Notes under the pieces: model-generated
The model's database searches: none
What the model was told of the DNA's origin: nothing
Seen by the model: the letters and a program-made list of their open reading frames with translations, nothing else
Translations under genes and position numbers: made by a program
Source: Turbatrix aceti
Taxonomy: Eukaryota > Nematoda > Chromadorea > Rhabditida > Panagrolaimidae
Assembly (NCBI GenBank): GCA_963969345.1
Contig: OZ017768.1
Location: 1,302,001 to 1,366,000, forward strand
Direction: 5' to 3'
DNA length: 64,000 bases
In this document: positions 45,371 through 56,700 of the stretch, piece after piece
How positions within the stretch are numbered: position 1 is the stretch's first letter
Layout of the letters: every line of letters begins with the position of its first letter

Positions 45371-45736
45371 GACAACTGCATCCCGGGCCCACCCCGAGCC
45401 CACAAACCACCCCCAACAGTTTTCTGCTACATCTGTGGTCGCCAGTTTGGGTCGCGTTCCATCGAAATCCACATCCCCCAGTGCCTCAAAAAATGGCACG
45501 TCGAAAACAACAAACTTCCAAGAAGTCAGCGCCGTCCTGAACCCTTGAAGCCAGATATCATCAAAGTCGGCGATGCTATCGATGCGGTAGCTACGAACGA
45601 AGTCATGTGGCAGACTTCGCAGGCCAATCTCCTGGCTTGCGAAAACTGTGGGCGATCCTTCAATCCAGATCGCCTGGCTGTACATCAACGATCCTGTACG
45701 AAAGAGCATCCGGCGAAGAAGCTTGTCAAAAAATAA
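45371..45736 (+). CDS. ZC2HC-type zinc-finger protein (ZNF474/ZC2HC1-like), main exon
   Basis: The exon follows a CTTTTCTTTTCAG acceptor and encodes 121 residues to TAA. Two C2HC fingers are visible: CYICGRQFGSRSIEIHIPQC with the typical following LKKW, and CENCGRSFNPDRLAVHQRSC. The spacing C-x2-C-x12-H-x3-4-C is that of the ZC2HC family, in which PPTVFCYICGR...IHIPQCLKKW is highly conserved. These proteins are often testis- or cilium-associated but their biochemical role is not well known. The start codon is outside this exon; the best candidate is the 43896-43968 exon, in which case the small membrane-protein gene at 44.5-45.0 kb would be nested in its intron. The upstream intron has iterated TTGGTCTCAACGCGAAAAT-like motifs. 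Confidence 0.85.
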   Translation, partial: DNCIPGPPRAHKPPPTVFCYICGRQFGSRSIEIHIPQCLKKWHVENNKLPRSQRRPEPLKPDIIKVGDAIDAVATNEVMWQTSQANLLACENCGRSFNPDRLAVHQRSCTKEHPAKKLVKK

Positions 45737-46129
45737 CTGATGCATGGAAATGCAAAAAATCAAAATTTTTGAACACAATCTTGCCCATTTTTTGTTTTAG
45801 TTTTTTTTATGATGCCGACTATTTTTAACTAGATTTGAGAAAATAAAACTGAAACACAACACAGCAAAATAGCAAATATCGTAATCACAAATCAAAACTG
45901 AAAAAAAATCCGTTCAGAACCCTTTGTGAACAAAGTACGCACGCGTGCAATTCTTCTCGTTTTGCCGTATCTTGACGCGAAAATTTTTTCATTCTCCTCA
46001 AACGAACTTCAAAATTTACATTCTTTCATTTTTTTCGTTTTTATTTTTCTCTATTGTTCATTGTTTTTTCTTATTCTTTCAGATCCGTTGTTTGTCTTTT
46101 ACGACTGACGATCGACTATCTATCTTGTA

Positions 46130-49100
46130 ATGGAAACACCAGGCGGGAAGACACAGGCGACAAGAGATGAGAAACCGCCGGTTACAAAAGACGAGAAGCC
46201 ACCGGTTACAAGAGACGACAAGCCGCCTGTGACGAAGGATGAAAAACCACCGGTTACAAAAGACGAGAAGCCGCAGGTGACAAGGGAAGAAAAGCGACAG
46301 GCGACGAGGGATGAGAAACCACCGATGACGAAAGATGATAAGCCACCGATGACGAAGGAAGAAAAGCCACCGGTTACAAAGGACGAGAAGCCACCGGCTA
46401 CCAGAGAAGAGATGCCACATGTTACAAAGGAAGAGAAACCGCCTGTCACAAAAGACGAGAAACCGGTTGCTGCATCTACAAAAAGCAACAAACCGCCTGC
46501 CTATGCACCGGCTCCAGCGAATCCCGCTCTTCCCACCCCAGCAGCTCCACCTCCTCCCGTAGTCCCGACGGCACCTCCGGCGACGAACAATGCTGCCTCC
46601 GATTTCAACTGCACCGTCGATCAACTTAAACAGCTGATGGTTGCCCGCAAAAAGGAAGGCAGGGAACTCATCGACAGGGATTTCGGCGGGAACGACGGCC
46701 TCTGCATCAAGCTTCACACTGATCCCGCAAATGGCGTTTCCACCAAGCCGGAAGAACTCAGCAAACGTCGTGCGGCTTTTGGATCCAACGTCATCCCAAT
46801 CCAGGCTCCAAAGTCGTTTTTTAGACTTGTGTGGGAAGCTATACAGGTAAGGTGGCATTTTTTTATGAATGTATAATATTTTGTGTTCTTTTTTCAGGAT
46901 ACCACGTTGATCATTCTCCTGGCGAGTGCGTTAGTCTCTCTGGCGTTGGCGTTCTACAAGCCTTCTACCTCCGACATTGGTATGTTTTTTTAAAAAAGGG
47001 ATAAAATTTGAATTCTGGTACAAAAAAGGACAAAATGCGAGTTTTGTGGGTCAAGCACGCAACTGAGGGTTTCGAGACGAAAATTGCGTTTTTCGTGGGG
47101 ATTTAGGTTTTTTATTGTTCTTTGTTGTTTTTTTGGCAGTTTTTGTCATTTTGAACACTTTTTGAACATTTTCATATTGCTTTTGCAGATTCCGAACGCT
47201 TATATGATGAGGCAGGTAGAGGAGAATGGAAGAAGGGCGGTGAGGTCAAAATCGACATAAACGGTGAGTTTTTCATATTTGTCAAACTTTGATGCTTTTT
47301 ACCATGTCTTTTTCCAGAACTCCAGGACACAAATGAGGAAGCAGGATGGATTGAAGGCGTCGCTATCCTCTTCTCTGTCTCCGTCGTCGTCCTCGTCACA
47401 GCGATCAACGACTTCACAAAAGAGCGCCAATTCCGAGGCCTTCAGGCAAAGCTTGAAACAGAACACAAGTTTGCGGTTGTTCGTGCGGGTGAACCAATGC
47501 AGATTCCCGTCAACGAACTCGTCGTTGGTGATGTTGCCCAGATCAAGTACGGTGACCTGCTCCCGGCCGATGGCGTGCTCATGCGGTCTAATGACCTCAA
47601 AATCGATGAATCCTCTCTGACCGGGGAGTCGGATTTGATCAAGAAGTCCGTCGACGAGGATCCCATGCTTCTGTCGGGCACGCACGTCATGGAGGGCTCC
47701 GGACTCATGATCGTCACCGCGGTCGGCGTCAACTCGCAGACTGGCATCATCATGGCGCTGCTGCATGACGCGAAAACCGACGAGGCAGAAGCGAAGACTG
47801 CAATTCCCAAAACAGGTGAGTTACGGTATTTGGCCCAACATTTTTTTTGTTGTGTTTTCAGAGTCCAAGGATTCAAAATCCTCGAAAGACAATGCAGCAG
47901 AACCCCTTTTGTCCAAGAAAGATCGTAAGCCTTCCACTTTCCACCTGTAATCCCAAAATCCAAAATTACAGAAACCAAGAACTCAGCCGAAAAATCCTCT
48001 CGACCGAAAGCCATCCCCAAAAAGAAAGACCAGTCTCTTCTCCAGGCAAAACTCACCAGACTGGCCATCCAAATCGGCTACGCGGGATCATTCATCGCTG
48101 CCTGCACTGTGATCATCCTCTGCCTTCGCTTCACCCTGAATCGGTACTTTATCGACGGCTCGCATTTTTATCTTGCGGACCTACAGTACTACATCAACTT
48201 TCTAATTATTGGAGTTACCGTTTTGGTCGTTGCCGTGCCTGAGGGCTTGCCACTGGCTGTTACCCTGTCTCTGGCTTATTCCGTCAAAAAGGTGAGTTTT
48301 TTTGGGGTAAAAAATATTTACCAAAAAATAGGCGTTTTTTGTTTGAGCTATTTTATTACGAAAAGAGAGAAAACGTAAAAAACTAGCCTAAAATAGTGTT
48401 ACTTCATTTGTAACTGCCAAGCAAAAAGTAGCATTTTAGGAACAAAATGTTGATGTTACTTGAAATAAAAAGTAATATAATGGGATCAAAAGTTGAATGT
48501 TACTCCTAGCAAAAGTAATAAAATAACGCAAAAAAATATGTTACTTCGCTTCGGACTGCAAAACCAAAAATAATAAAATATTTTCAAAATGCGAAAAAAA
48601 GTAACATTTTTACTTTCAACAGTGAAAACAGCCGCTTTTTTATGAAAAAAATATTTCTTGGTTATCGTAAAAGCTGTTTCAACTGCTCAACCCCAATAAA
48701 TATTTTTTTTTCAGATGATGAAAGACAACAACCTTGTCCGTCACCTGGACGCATGCGAAACCATGGGAAACGCCACGTCCATCTGTTCTGACAAAACCGG
48801 CACTCTTACCACGAATCGAATGACCGTCGTTCAAGCGTACATCGAGGGAAACCTCTACAAAGACAAGAAACCCACATTTGAAGATTTGGGTTCTACTGTC
48901 GGGCTTCTGATCGTCCAGGGAATTTCTGTCAACTCGAGTTACACTTCCCAGGTGGTAGCACCGACAAAGGAGGGCGAGGCAGCCACCCAGCTCGGCAACA
49001 AGACGGAATGCGCCCTTCTCGGATTCGTCCTTGAACTCGGACAAAGCTACCAGTACGTCCGTGACAACTTTCCCGAAAACACCTTTCACAAGGTGTTTAC

Positions 49101-51217
49101 GTTCAATTCAGTCCGTAAGTCCATGTCTACGGTCATCCAGATGACGAATGAGAGGTACCAGAGCAAGAAGGGCTACCGAGTCTACTCCAAGGGCGCTTCC
49201 GAAATCATCCTCTCCAAGTGCGCGTACTTCATCGGACCTGACCACGGCGTGAAAGTCTTTGACAAGTTTGCATACGACCTATTCGTCCGGCACGTCATCG
49301 AACCCATGGCCACCGATGGTCTCAGAACGATTTGCCTCGCATACAAGGATTACGTTCCCGCAGGCGCGACCGAAGTTCAAGAAAATGAGGTCAGGTTTGC
49401 CGATGAGAAAGAAATCAACTTTGATGACGAAGGATCGATTGTCGGCAACCTGACCGTCCTCTGCATCGTCGGAATCCAGGATCCCGTGAGACCAGAAGTT
49501 CCGGCGGCCATCGAAAAGTGCCAACGAGCGGGCATCACAGTTCGCATGGTCACCGGTGACAACATTGCCACAGCCCGGTCAATTGCCACGAACTGCGGAA
49601 TTCTGAAGCCCGACAGCGATTTCCTGGCTCTCGAAGGGAAAGAATTCAACGAGAGGATCCGGGACGAAAGAGGAAACGTCAGCCAGGCGAAACTCGACAA
49701 GATCTGGCCGAGGCTGAGGGTCCTTGCACGGGCTCAGCCGACCGACAAGTACATCCTCGTCAAGGGCATCATCGATTCCCATCTCACGGAGGAACGCGAA
49801 GTCGTCGCTGTCACCGGAGATGGCACGAACGACGGACCGGCACTCAAGAAGGCAGACGTCGGCTTTGCGATGGGAATTGCCGGCACAGATGTCGCGAAGG
49901 AAGCTTCGGACATCATTCTGACGGATGACAATTTTACGTCCATTGTCAAGGCTGTCATGTGGGGTAGAAATGTCTACGATTCAATTGCCAAGTTTCTGCA
50001 ATTTCAACTCACCGTCAACATTGTCGCTGTCATCGTGGCTTTTATCGGCGCGTGTGCGATCAAGGATTCACCGTTGAAGGTTGGTTTTGGAATGTTTTTT
50101 GACAAAAATAAAGAAAAATAAAGTCTCAAAAAGTTTTTTATGAATGCTTTGACAAACTTTTGATTTGAAGAAAACGACAACTGGTACTCTCGACGCGAAA
50201 ACTGGTGTTTTCGTTGTGAGAGGACCGCTTTAAATTAATTTTACGTCGTTAAAAAAACAAAAATGACTGTTATTTTAATGTTTTTGTCGCTAGAATTTCC
50301 ATTTTTTTTATCACATCTAAAAGAACGTTTTACATTCAAAATTTCACCAAACGGTTTTATTTGTTATTTTAGGCGGTCCAAATGCTCTGGGTCAATCTGA
50401 TCATGGACACCCTCGCCTCTCTTGCTTTGGCCACCGAGCCCCCAACCGAAGAACTGCTCAATCGCAAGCCCTACGGCCGAACTTCTCCCCTCATTTCCCG
50501 GACCATGTGTAAGAGCATCATCGGCAACGCGATCTACATGCTGGCAATCCTCTTTTGGCTCACCTTTGCCGGTGAACAATTTTTTGACATTCCAAGTGGC
50601 CGTTGGGCCGGACTCCACGCTAAGCCCACCCAGCATTTCACGATCGTGTTCAACACCTTCGTCATGATGACCCTCTTCAACGAGATCAATGCCCGAAAGA
50701 TCCACGGCGAGCACAACGTCTTTGATGTAAGACAAAAATTTAGTACAAAAAATTTATAAAGAAAAATGTTTTTTAGGGAATGCTACGAAACCCAATTTTC
50801 TACGTCATTTGGGTGACTACGATGGTGCTCCAGGTCGTCATAATCGAGTTTGGTGGCGTCTGGTTTTCGACGGCACCGCTTACTATCCAGCAGTGGCTCT
50901 GGTGCACGGCTTTTGGCGTTGGTACTCTTCTCTGGGCTCAGGTGTGTTTTTTTATACATATTGCTTCCAAAATAGTTTGAATCTCTTATTTACAGCTCGT
51001 GATCTTCGTTCCATCATTTATTATTCCCAAATCGTGGACTGTGGGTGGCGGAGAGTCTGAATCCGTTGAACGAATCCTGTGTGGCGAATACACTGAATCC
51101 GAAGCAGAAGCGAAGAAGGCAAGACAACTCCTCTGGATTCGGGGCATCACAAGGGTTCGAGCCCAGATTCGTATCGTCAGTGCTTTTTCGTCGTCGTTGG
51201 AAACGGAAACAGCCTGA
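46130..51217 (+). CDS. ATP2B: Plasma-membrane calcium-transporting ATPase (PMCA)
   Basis: Ten exons: 46130-46846, 46898-46979, 47189-47263, 47318-47815, 47862-47924, 47972-48291, 48715-50079, 50373-50726, 50777-50941, 50996-51217; 1286 residues. P-type 2B motifs: actuator [22 protein letters not shown] in TM4, phosphorylated Asp in [13 protein letters not shown] (about residue 611), KGASE, and the hinge [20 protein letters not shown]. The C-terminus [20 protein letters not shown] is the calmodulin-binding site, after which the chain ends quickly (SSSLETETA). It exports Ca2+ in exchange for H+. The N-terminus is unusual: 13 octapeptides of the KPPVTKDE type (residues 7-110) and a Pro/Ala linker precede the conserved region. 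The 63-bp exon 5, in the PLLSKK phospholipid-binding linker, is phase 1 on both sides and could be skipped without a frame change. An acceptor-like TTATTCTTTCAG lies 49 bases before the ATG. Confidence 0.96.
46148..46459 (+). repeat. 24-bp coding minisatellite in PMCA exon 1
   Basis: Thirteen tandem 24-bp units encode K-P-P-V-T-K-D-E variants (also [32 protein letters not shown]). The antisense frame is open as a consequence (SSFVTGGF repeats) and is not a gene. Confidence 0.95.
48380..48620 (+). repeat. GTAACA-hairpin repeat tract
   Basis: In the PMCA intron before the large catalytic exon; back in forward orientation. Confidence 0.85.
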
Positions 51218-51422
51218 GGGGTTTTTGGGGGCTTTGATGTTGATTTTTGAATTTGTTAAGGGTGGAAAATTTTTTGTGATATTGAATACTACAGTAGCAT
51301 AAGTACTTTTGCAATTTTTAGTATAATTAGAGAGGAGCGATTCACATTGACATCAAGCAAAAAAATTGCATAACAAATATTCAAAATTGGCTGGAATAAA
51401 AGTCAATCAGTGCAGATTTGTG

Positions 51423-52009
51423 ATGATGAGACAACGAAAACGGGGAGAAGACTGCCCCAGTAGTCGGCGATCGGCTTCGCCGCAGTCGAGCGATGGCGTG
51501 ATTGTCCAGCGCTCGTTTATTGCTTCATCAACAACGTCGTCATCCGGCAGTAAGGTAGTTTGGGAGACAAACTTTTGGCCTCTTCTGGAAATCGCTGCGT
51601 GCGTTTTTAGGCTGAATCGAAAACACCAACTGCCCAACCCACTCCGATTGATACGAAGATTTTTATCGGCGCCTGCACAGCTTCATCTGTCGTACGTGGA
51701 CTTCAGTCCAGCGACTTTGTTTTGTACTACCGAATCCAAGAAGGCCGCGTGCCGTTCAAGCTCCAGCTTTTTCTTGCCTATATGAGCAGTACGCGTGCGC
51801 CATTTCACTTTCCCGTGACATGTGAGTACAACAAACAGACCGGTACGCAGCTCTGGAGTCTGCGTGACATCAGTCGAGCCACGTTCTCGACACTCGAAGG
51901 ACTGATTCGCTACCATCGCCTTTACTCTTACGTCGATCCGAACACTGGTGCCATGGAAACGTTCCCCGTCTGGAAGGGGGTCATCATCGACAGCGATTGC
52001 AATCTTTGA
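51423..52009 (+). CDS. Small SH2-domain protein, 176 residues
   Basis: Exons 51423-51554 and 51611-52009 (TGA) with a 56-bp intron, phase 0. Residues 1-60 are basic and Ser-rich. The remainder resembles an SH2 domain: GLQSSDFVLYYRIQEG (beta-B region), PFKLQLFLAY, APFHFPVTCEY, TQLWSLRDISRATFSTLEGL and IRYHRLYSY. The normal FLVR Arg that binds phosphotyrosine seems replaced (FVLY), so ligand binding may be altered or lost. Nematodes have many small SH2-only proteins. An alternative ATG (51426) lies next to the chosen one. Start choice is uncertain because an in-frame open stretch continues upstream to 51366. Confidence 0.75.
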
Positions 52010-52149
52010 GTGATTGATTTCATTTGGAATTTAATAAAAACCAACAGAATAAACTAAATATCATATAAAAAAATTGTGCTATGTAGTAGTGATCACGCTG
52101 ACGGGATATTTATAGAATAATGGAAAATCAAATTGCGACAGCCAGATAG

Positions 52150-52296
52150 GCCGATGGTGCAGAGGTTGTCAGACAGATGCGCAAGAACCGGGCCATGCAA
52201 GAATCTCTTGCCAAGAAAGGCACTGTGTCTAAAACGACAACTCTGACCGGCCTGGTCTACCACGCGTCTTTATGCGGCCTGCAGGACATCAGTTTG
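52150..52296 (+). CDS. Possible orphan exon, unrecognised
   Basis: A 147-bp open stretch begins after GCCAGATAG and ends at TTG|GTAAAC. It encodes ADGAEVVRQMRKNRAMQESL, then AKKGTVSKTTTLTGLVYHAS and LCGLQDISL, with coding-like composition. A following piece after TTATAG at about 52390 is open in two frames. No start codon upstream and no family match. It may be a fragment of a decayed gene. Confidence 0.3.
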
Positions 52297-53708
52297 GTAA
52301 ACAAACTGATGATTTTTGATTTCTTGTTTTTTATGGTTCGATAAAGGTAAATAAAAATTACATTTAGCTGGCGATTGTCACTGTTATAGTTTGGACAAAC
52401 TGATTTCGAATACTTTCAATTTATGGTTCGACCCCAACAACGACTCGTACGCCTTCCACACCCCCTGATGTGCATTATCCGAGTATCCGAACACAAAAAT
52501 ATATTATAAACACTTTTTTCCGTTTCATTTTGCCGCATGGATCGCGCCTATCCCGATAAATATCCTCTTGTTCTCACATGACTGATTGGGCTGGCAGCCT
52601 TTGTATATAATTTTCGTTTTCGGCGGCGTCGGTATTTTTTTGCGATCTTTTGTTTATGCAAATACAAAATTACAGGATCCAGCTCTTGAAAATTCTGACA
52701 CCTGGGTGAGCCTTTCGGACACGAACAATGAAAACGGTAACGATCACATGCCGCGCGCGCGCGATCACATGAAGAGTGGTACTTATGCCCCTTTTTGGGG
52801 TTCATTTTCCCGCCTGCCCGGCCTGGCGAGGTGAGTAGAGGCAATCATGTGTCCAAGCGAGACAATGTGATAGATATTTGAAGGTGCAGTCGTGTAAAAA
52901 ACATGCTACAGTCGTTTAAAAAAACGATTGGACAAATTTAAAATTTTTTTTCAAAAAAAATGACTGGTTAAATTAAATCTTTTTTTGTCATCAAGAGCTG
53001 TTGTTCGGCGATCGGCAACTGCAGTGCACACACCACAACTTGCAGTCGCGACACAAACCTTTTGTTGTCACAAAACCCCTCATCAAGCACCGCCATCCGT
53101 AATTACGGGGACTTGGGAATGACATCCGTCTGGCAAAGAGGTTCAAGTGGGTCGGCGACACCTTTTACGATCATTCTGGGGCCAAACACTCATTTAATTT
53201 TTTTATTCAAAAAAATTAAAAACTGCACTTTTTATAAATAATACCAATTCAATTACTCATACAAAAAAAGCACCACGAAGGAATACAACAAATATTTTAA
53301 TAAACGGGAACGAAAAAAAAAGAGATTTCTGATAAAACAAGTTAGAGATTGTAACCACAGTTTGAGGAATGTAGTTGTGACGACGAATGTAAAATTTAAA
53401 AAAAATTAAAAAAATGTTGCATGAGAAGAAAAAAAAACATATTTTTCAGGCACAAAATATGAATAACTTGCTGTACACATGGCAAGAATAGGGCAAGTAT
53501 GAGAGGGGTGGTCTTAAAGCGAAAAAAAAACATTTGGACAAAAAAACAACTGTATACGGGAAAGGGAGATCTGGACAAGAACAATAATAATGCCTCCGGA
53601 TATCGGATAAAAAAGTTACGATAACAATTATAATTTTTTTCAATCGAGATTACGGTATTTTTTTTCTTGATTTCAATGCAATGTGGAATGTATAATAAAT
53701 TCTTCTGA
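52297..53708. other. Spacer between SH2 gene and nuclear-receptor gene
   Basis: Contains a diverged repeat copy (52530-52710), the likely 3' UTR of the nuclear receptor (A/T-rich, 53200-53700) and a coding-like but unsupported stretch at 52710-52840. Nothing else can be assigned. Confidence 0.5.
52530..52710 (+). repeat. Diverged dispersed repeat, copy 1
   Basis: Shares an ordered set of blocks with 56262-56440: TTTGCCGCA, CACATGACTG, TTTTCGGCGG, GTATTTTTT, TTTATGCA, AAAATT, GGATCC and ATTCTGACAC/ATTCTAACAC. Both copies are on the same strand. Confidence 0.55.
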
Positions 53709-56700
53709 TTAGCAATGACTGTGACTGTAGATAACTTGTCCGGGTGGTGGTTGTAGTTGGGGAGGAGTGGTTGTCGTAACCTGGGGCGGCTGTTGTTGCT
53801 GGGGTGGGGGTTGTTGTTGCACGACGGATGCTCCTCCGGTAGGCGTAGATTTAAACTTGCTCGCTATCACTTCGGAGACAAGTGATGGCAATTCTAACCC
53901 GTTTTGGTGTTGGCGGTAGAGTTCGACCTCGGCTTTGCTTGCGAGGTTTCTAAAAAAATAACAAAAATAAATACACATTTTTAAGCTTACTTTTTCCCCC
54001 AAATTTCTTATGTGAGATGCAATAAGATATCCCCTCTCCAAATTACCCTAACAATCACCCCAACTTGACACGCGCAACACAATACGCTACGTTCAACAGC
54101 CTATTCAAAAGCAAACAGTGCCATTTTGCATGTAAAAGGATTCTTCCTCACTAAAATCTTTTTTCGCGCATAAATACTAAATCCCCCTACTTGCGAGCGA
54201 CCAATCCTATTGTTCGCTAAAGACTGTAAATCTTGGCATTTGCATTTAATTTGCAGCTATGTTTACACTTGCCGGGTCCGGAGAAGGTAATACGATAAAA
54301 CAACGATGAAATATCATTAAAAATATGGAAAAAATTATGGGCTACTGTATTGGCGAACTTTTTGCAAAAAATGCTTGGCAGACGACAAAGCTGCTAATAT
54401 GTCTGTAATTTGGTAATGAATGGGTTGCGCAGGCTCAAGAAAGGTCATGAAACGGATTGAAGACGTAAAACGTACACATATTCGATTGAAAGTAATATTA
54501 AGAATATTAAGAACAGCTATAATGTTACGTTTGATAAAAGTAAGATTGCATATTTGATGCAATTATATTACTTTCGAAAAGAGTAACATTAATTTTTGTC
54601 GCTAAAAAGTTACTTTTGGATTTGCAGGCTAGAGTTAAGTAACATTTTTTTTCGCTATTATATTACGTTTCCTTGAAGTAACGTTCAACTTATGTTCTTA
54701 TAATGTTACTTCTGTTAAAAGTAATATTGCCACTTTGTTGTTTTAATGTTACGTTTGTTGAATGTATTGGAAATTTTGTGATATTATGTTACTTTTGCTA
54801 AGAGTATGTAAAAGCGTAAGCAAAAACATTTTTTGACAAAAAAACCCCTTTTTCAATAATTCAGATCCCCTTCAACAAAACTAAAAAAAATAACTCACTT
54901 GATACGCTGCAATACCTCAAGCAACGGCATGGCTCTCGGATCGGCGCCCCGATACTCAGCCCACGGATAGAGTACGTTGAATGCCACCTGAGGAACCGTG
55001 CTATTTGAATCACAAATCTGATCGTCAAAGAGCGCCAGGTAGCAGAAAGCCGTGTAATCGAGGCGATCAAATTGATGTTGCTGAAGTTGGCTGCAGATGG
55101 AATGCCAGTCAGCGAGGAGATTTTCGCAGCCGAAGAGTACGATCTGTCCTATGGACACGCATCTGCCGTTGCTCAGCTTTGTCGTCTCGTCGATCTCGTG
55201 TGAGAGTAGACCGAACGTAAAATCTATAACGTGCAGCGTGGCCCAGGCATTGTTAATCAGCTTGATCTGGTCATCCGGGTTGAGGCAACAGAATTCAGCA
55301 TCACGTCTCGCCCATTGTACGTGCATGTTGAGCATGTTTTCGGCGGCATTGACACAGAATTCAGTGGAATTCATAGCTTCTTTTGATGTCGACTTCAGGG
55401 CTGAGAGTGCGTGTCTGCAAACAAAAAGCATATTTTCAAGTCAAAAACAAAAAAAAAGAATCAAAAATGTTTTACAACGAAAAAAACAAAATTGTCGCTC
55501 CGAGACCAAAACCTACCGATATGCCAAAAGAGGTCGACTGAGATGATCCAACGCGCCATTGGAGGTGTAAAAAATGCTATCGATAGACTGCTCGGTTGGC
55601 ACAGGACACAGCGGCAGGGGACTGTTATTGGCAACCGCAGAGTGCATTGGCATCATGTTGGTATAACTGAGGCCATTCATGGTAGCGGCATTGAAGCCTC
55701 CACAGTACTCCCTCGTCAGGTACGACGTATCCAGCCCCGAAACCGCAGGTGCAGCAGCCGCAACGTAGTTTTCAAAAGGCTCGGGCTTGATCATGGCACT
55801 GGGATACGCGGCTGCAGTGTTGAAGCCTCCACGCGCAGCTGCGAAGAGAGCATCTTCGGAGACGTTGTGTGTGCCGAGAAGTGCAGCAACGCCGTTCGGG
55901 GTGTAGTCCGGATGGGTGGCATCTGAGACTGCAAAATTGACAGGGCATAAGATTGGGTTTACGGTAAAAATCGTAGCTTACAGTTACTCGAATTCGTAGA
56001 ACTTGACAGCGTCGGGGATTGAAGAAGCATGTCATAGCTTCCGCCTTGTTTCAATCGGCTGTGATCAAAGTAGGCTAGTTCGCCGCTGAAAATGAGATAA
56101 AAATGAAAAAAATGGAACGTAAACAATTTTTGGTGTCAAGAAACTGAAAACTGTGCTGTGCGTTTTTTACAGGGTCTCGAGTGGAAAATCTGTTCTTTAC
56201 GATTATTTGCAAATTAAGGGTATTTTGACTGTTTTTAGGAATTTTTCTACGGTATAAAACATTTTGCCGCACTTATGCATGTCCCGGTATCGTTTCCACA
56301 TGACTGGCACGGTATTAAGATTACCATTTTCATATTTTTCGGCGGTTTTAGTATTTTTTCTCTTTTTCTAACACCCTTTCATTTATGCATAAATATATCG
56401 CAAAATTGCGGGATCCCTTCTGTTAGAATTCTAACACTCGATGGCTCTCATCATGACAATGAGGATGAGCATGATGACAGTCATCCATGCCGCATGCCTT
56501 TGTCTCGCTTCGCTTTCCCGCCACCCGACCAACCACCCGACCGACCGACCGATCGTGATCGTTTGGTTTCTTGCCGGCTGACTGACTGGCTGCATTGCAT
56601 TTAGCAGCCAGCCGCCGGGGCACTATACAGTATACCCCAAAAAATGTTTTCCGAAAAAAGCCGGGACTCAAAAACAAAATGCTGCATTGATTTTCTAACA

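Noticed and set aside
46079..46858. Minus-strand frames rich in SSFVTGGF repeats
   Set aside because: Antisense reading of the PMCA octapeptide repeat; the plus strand is spliced, in frame and conserved.
51150..51170. GGGTTCGAGCCC resembling a tRNA B box
   Set aside because: It lies in the PMCA calmodulin-binding exon and no A box or cloverleaf can be formed. No tRNA or rRNA gene was found in the window.
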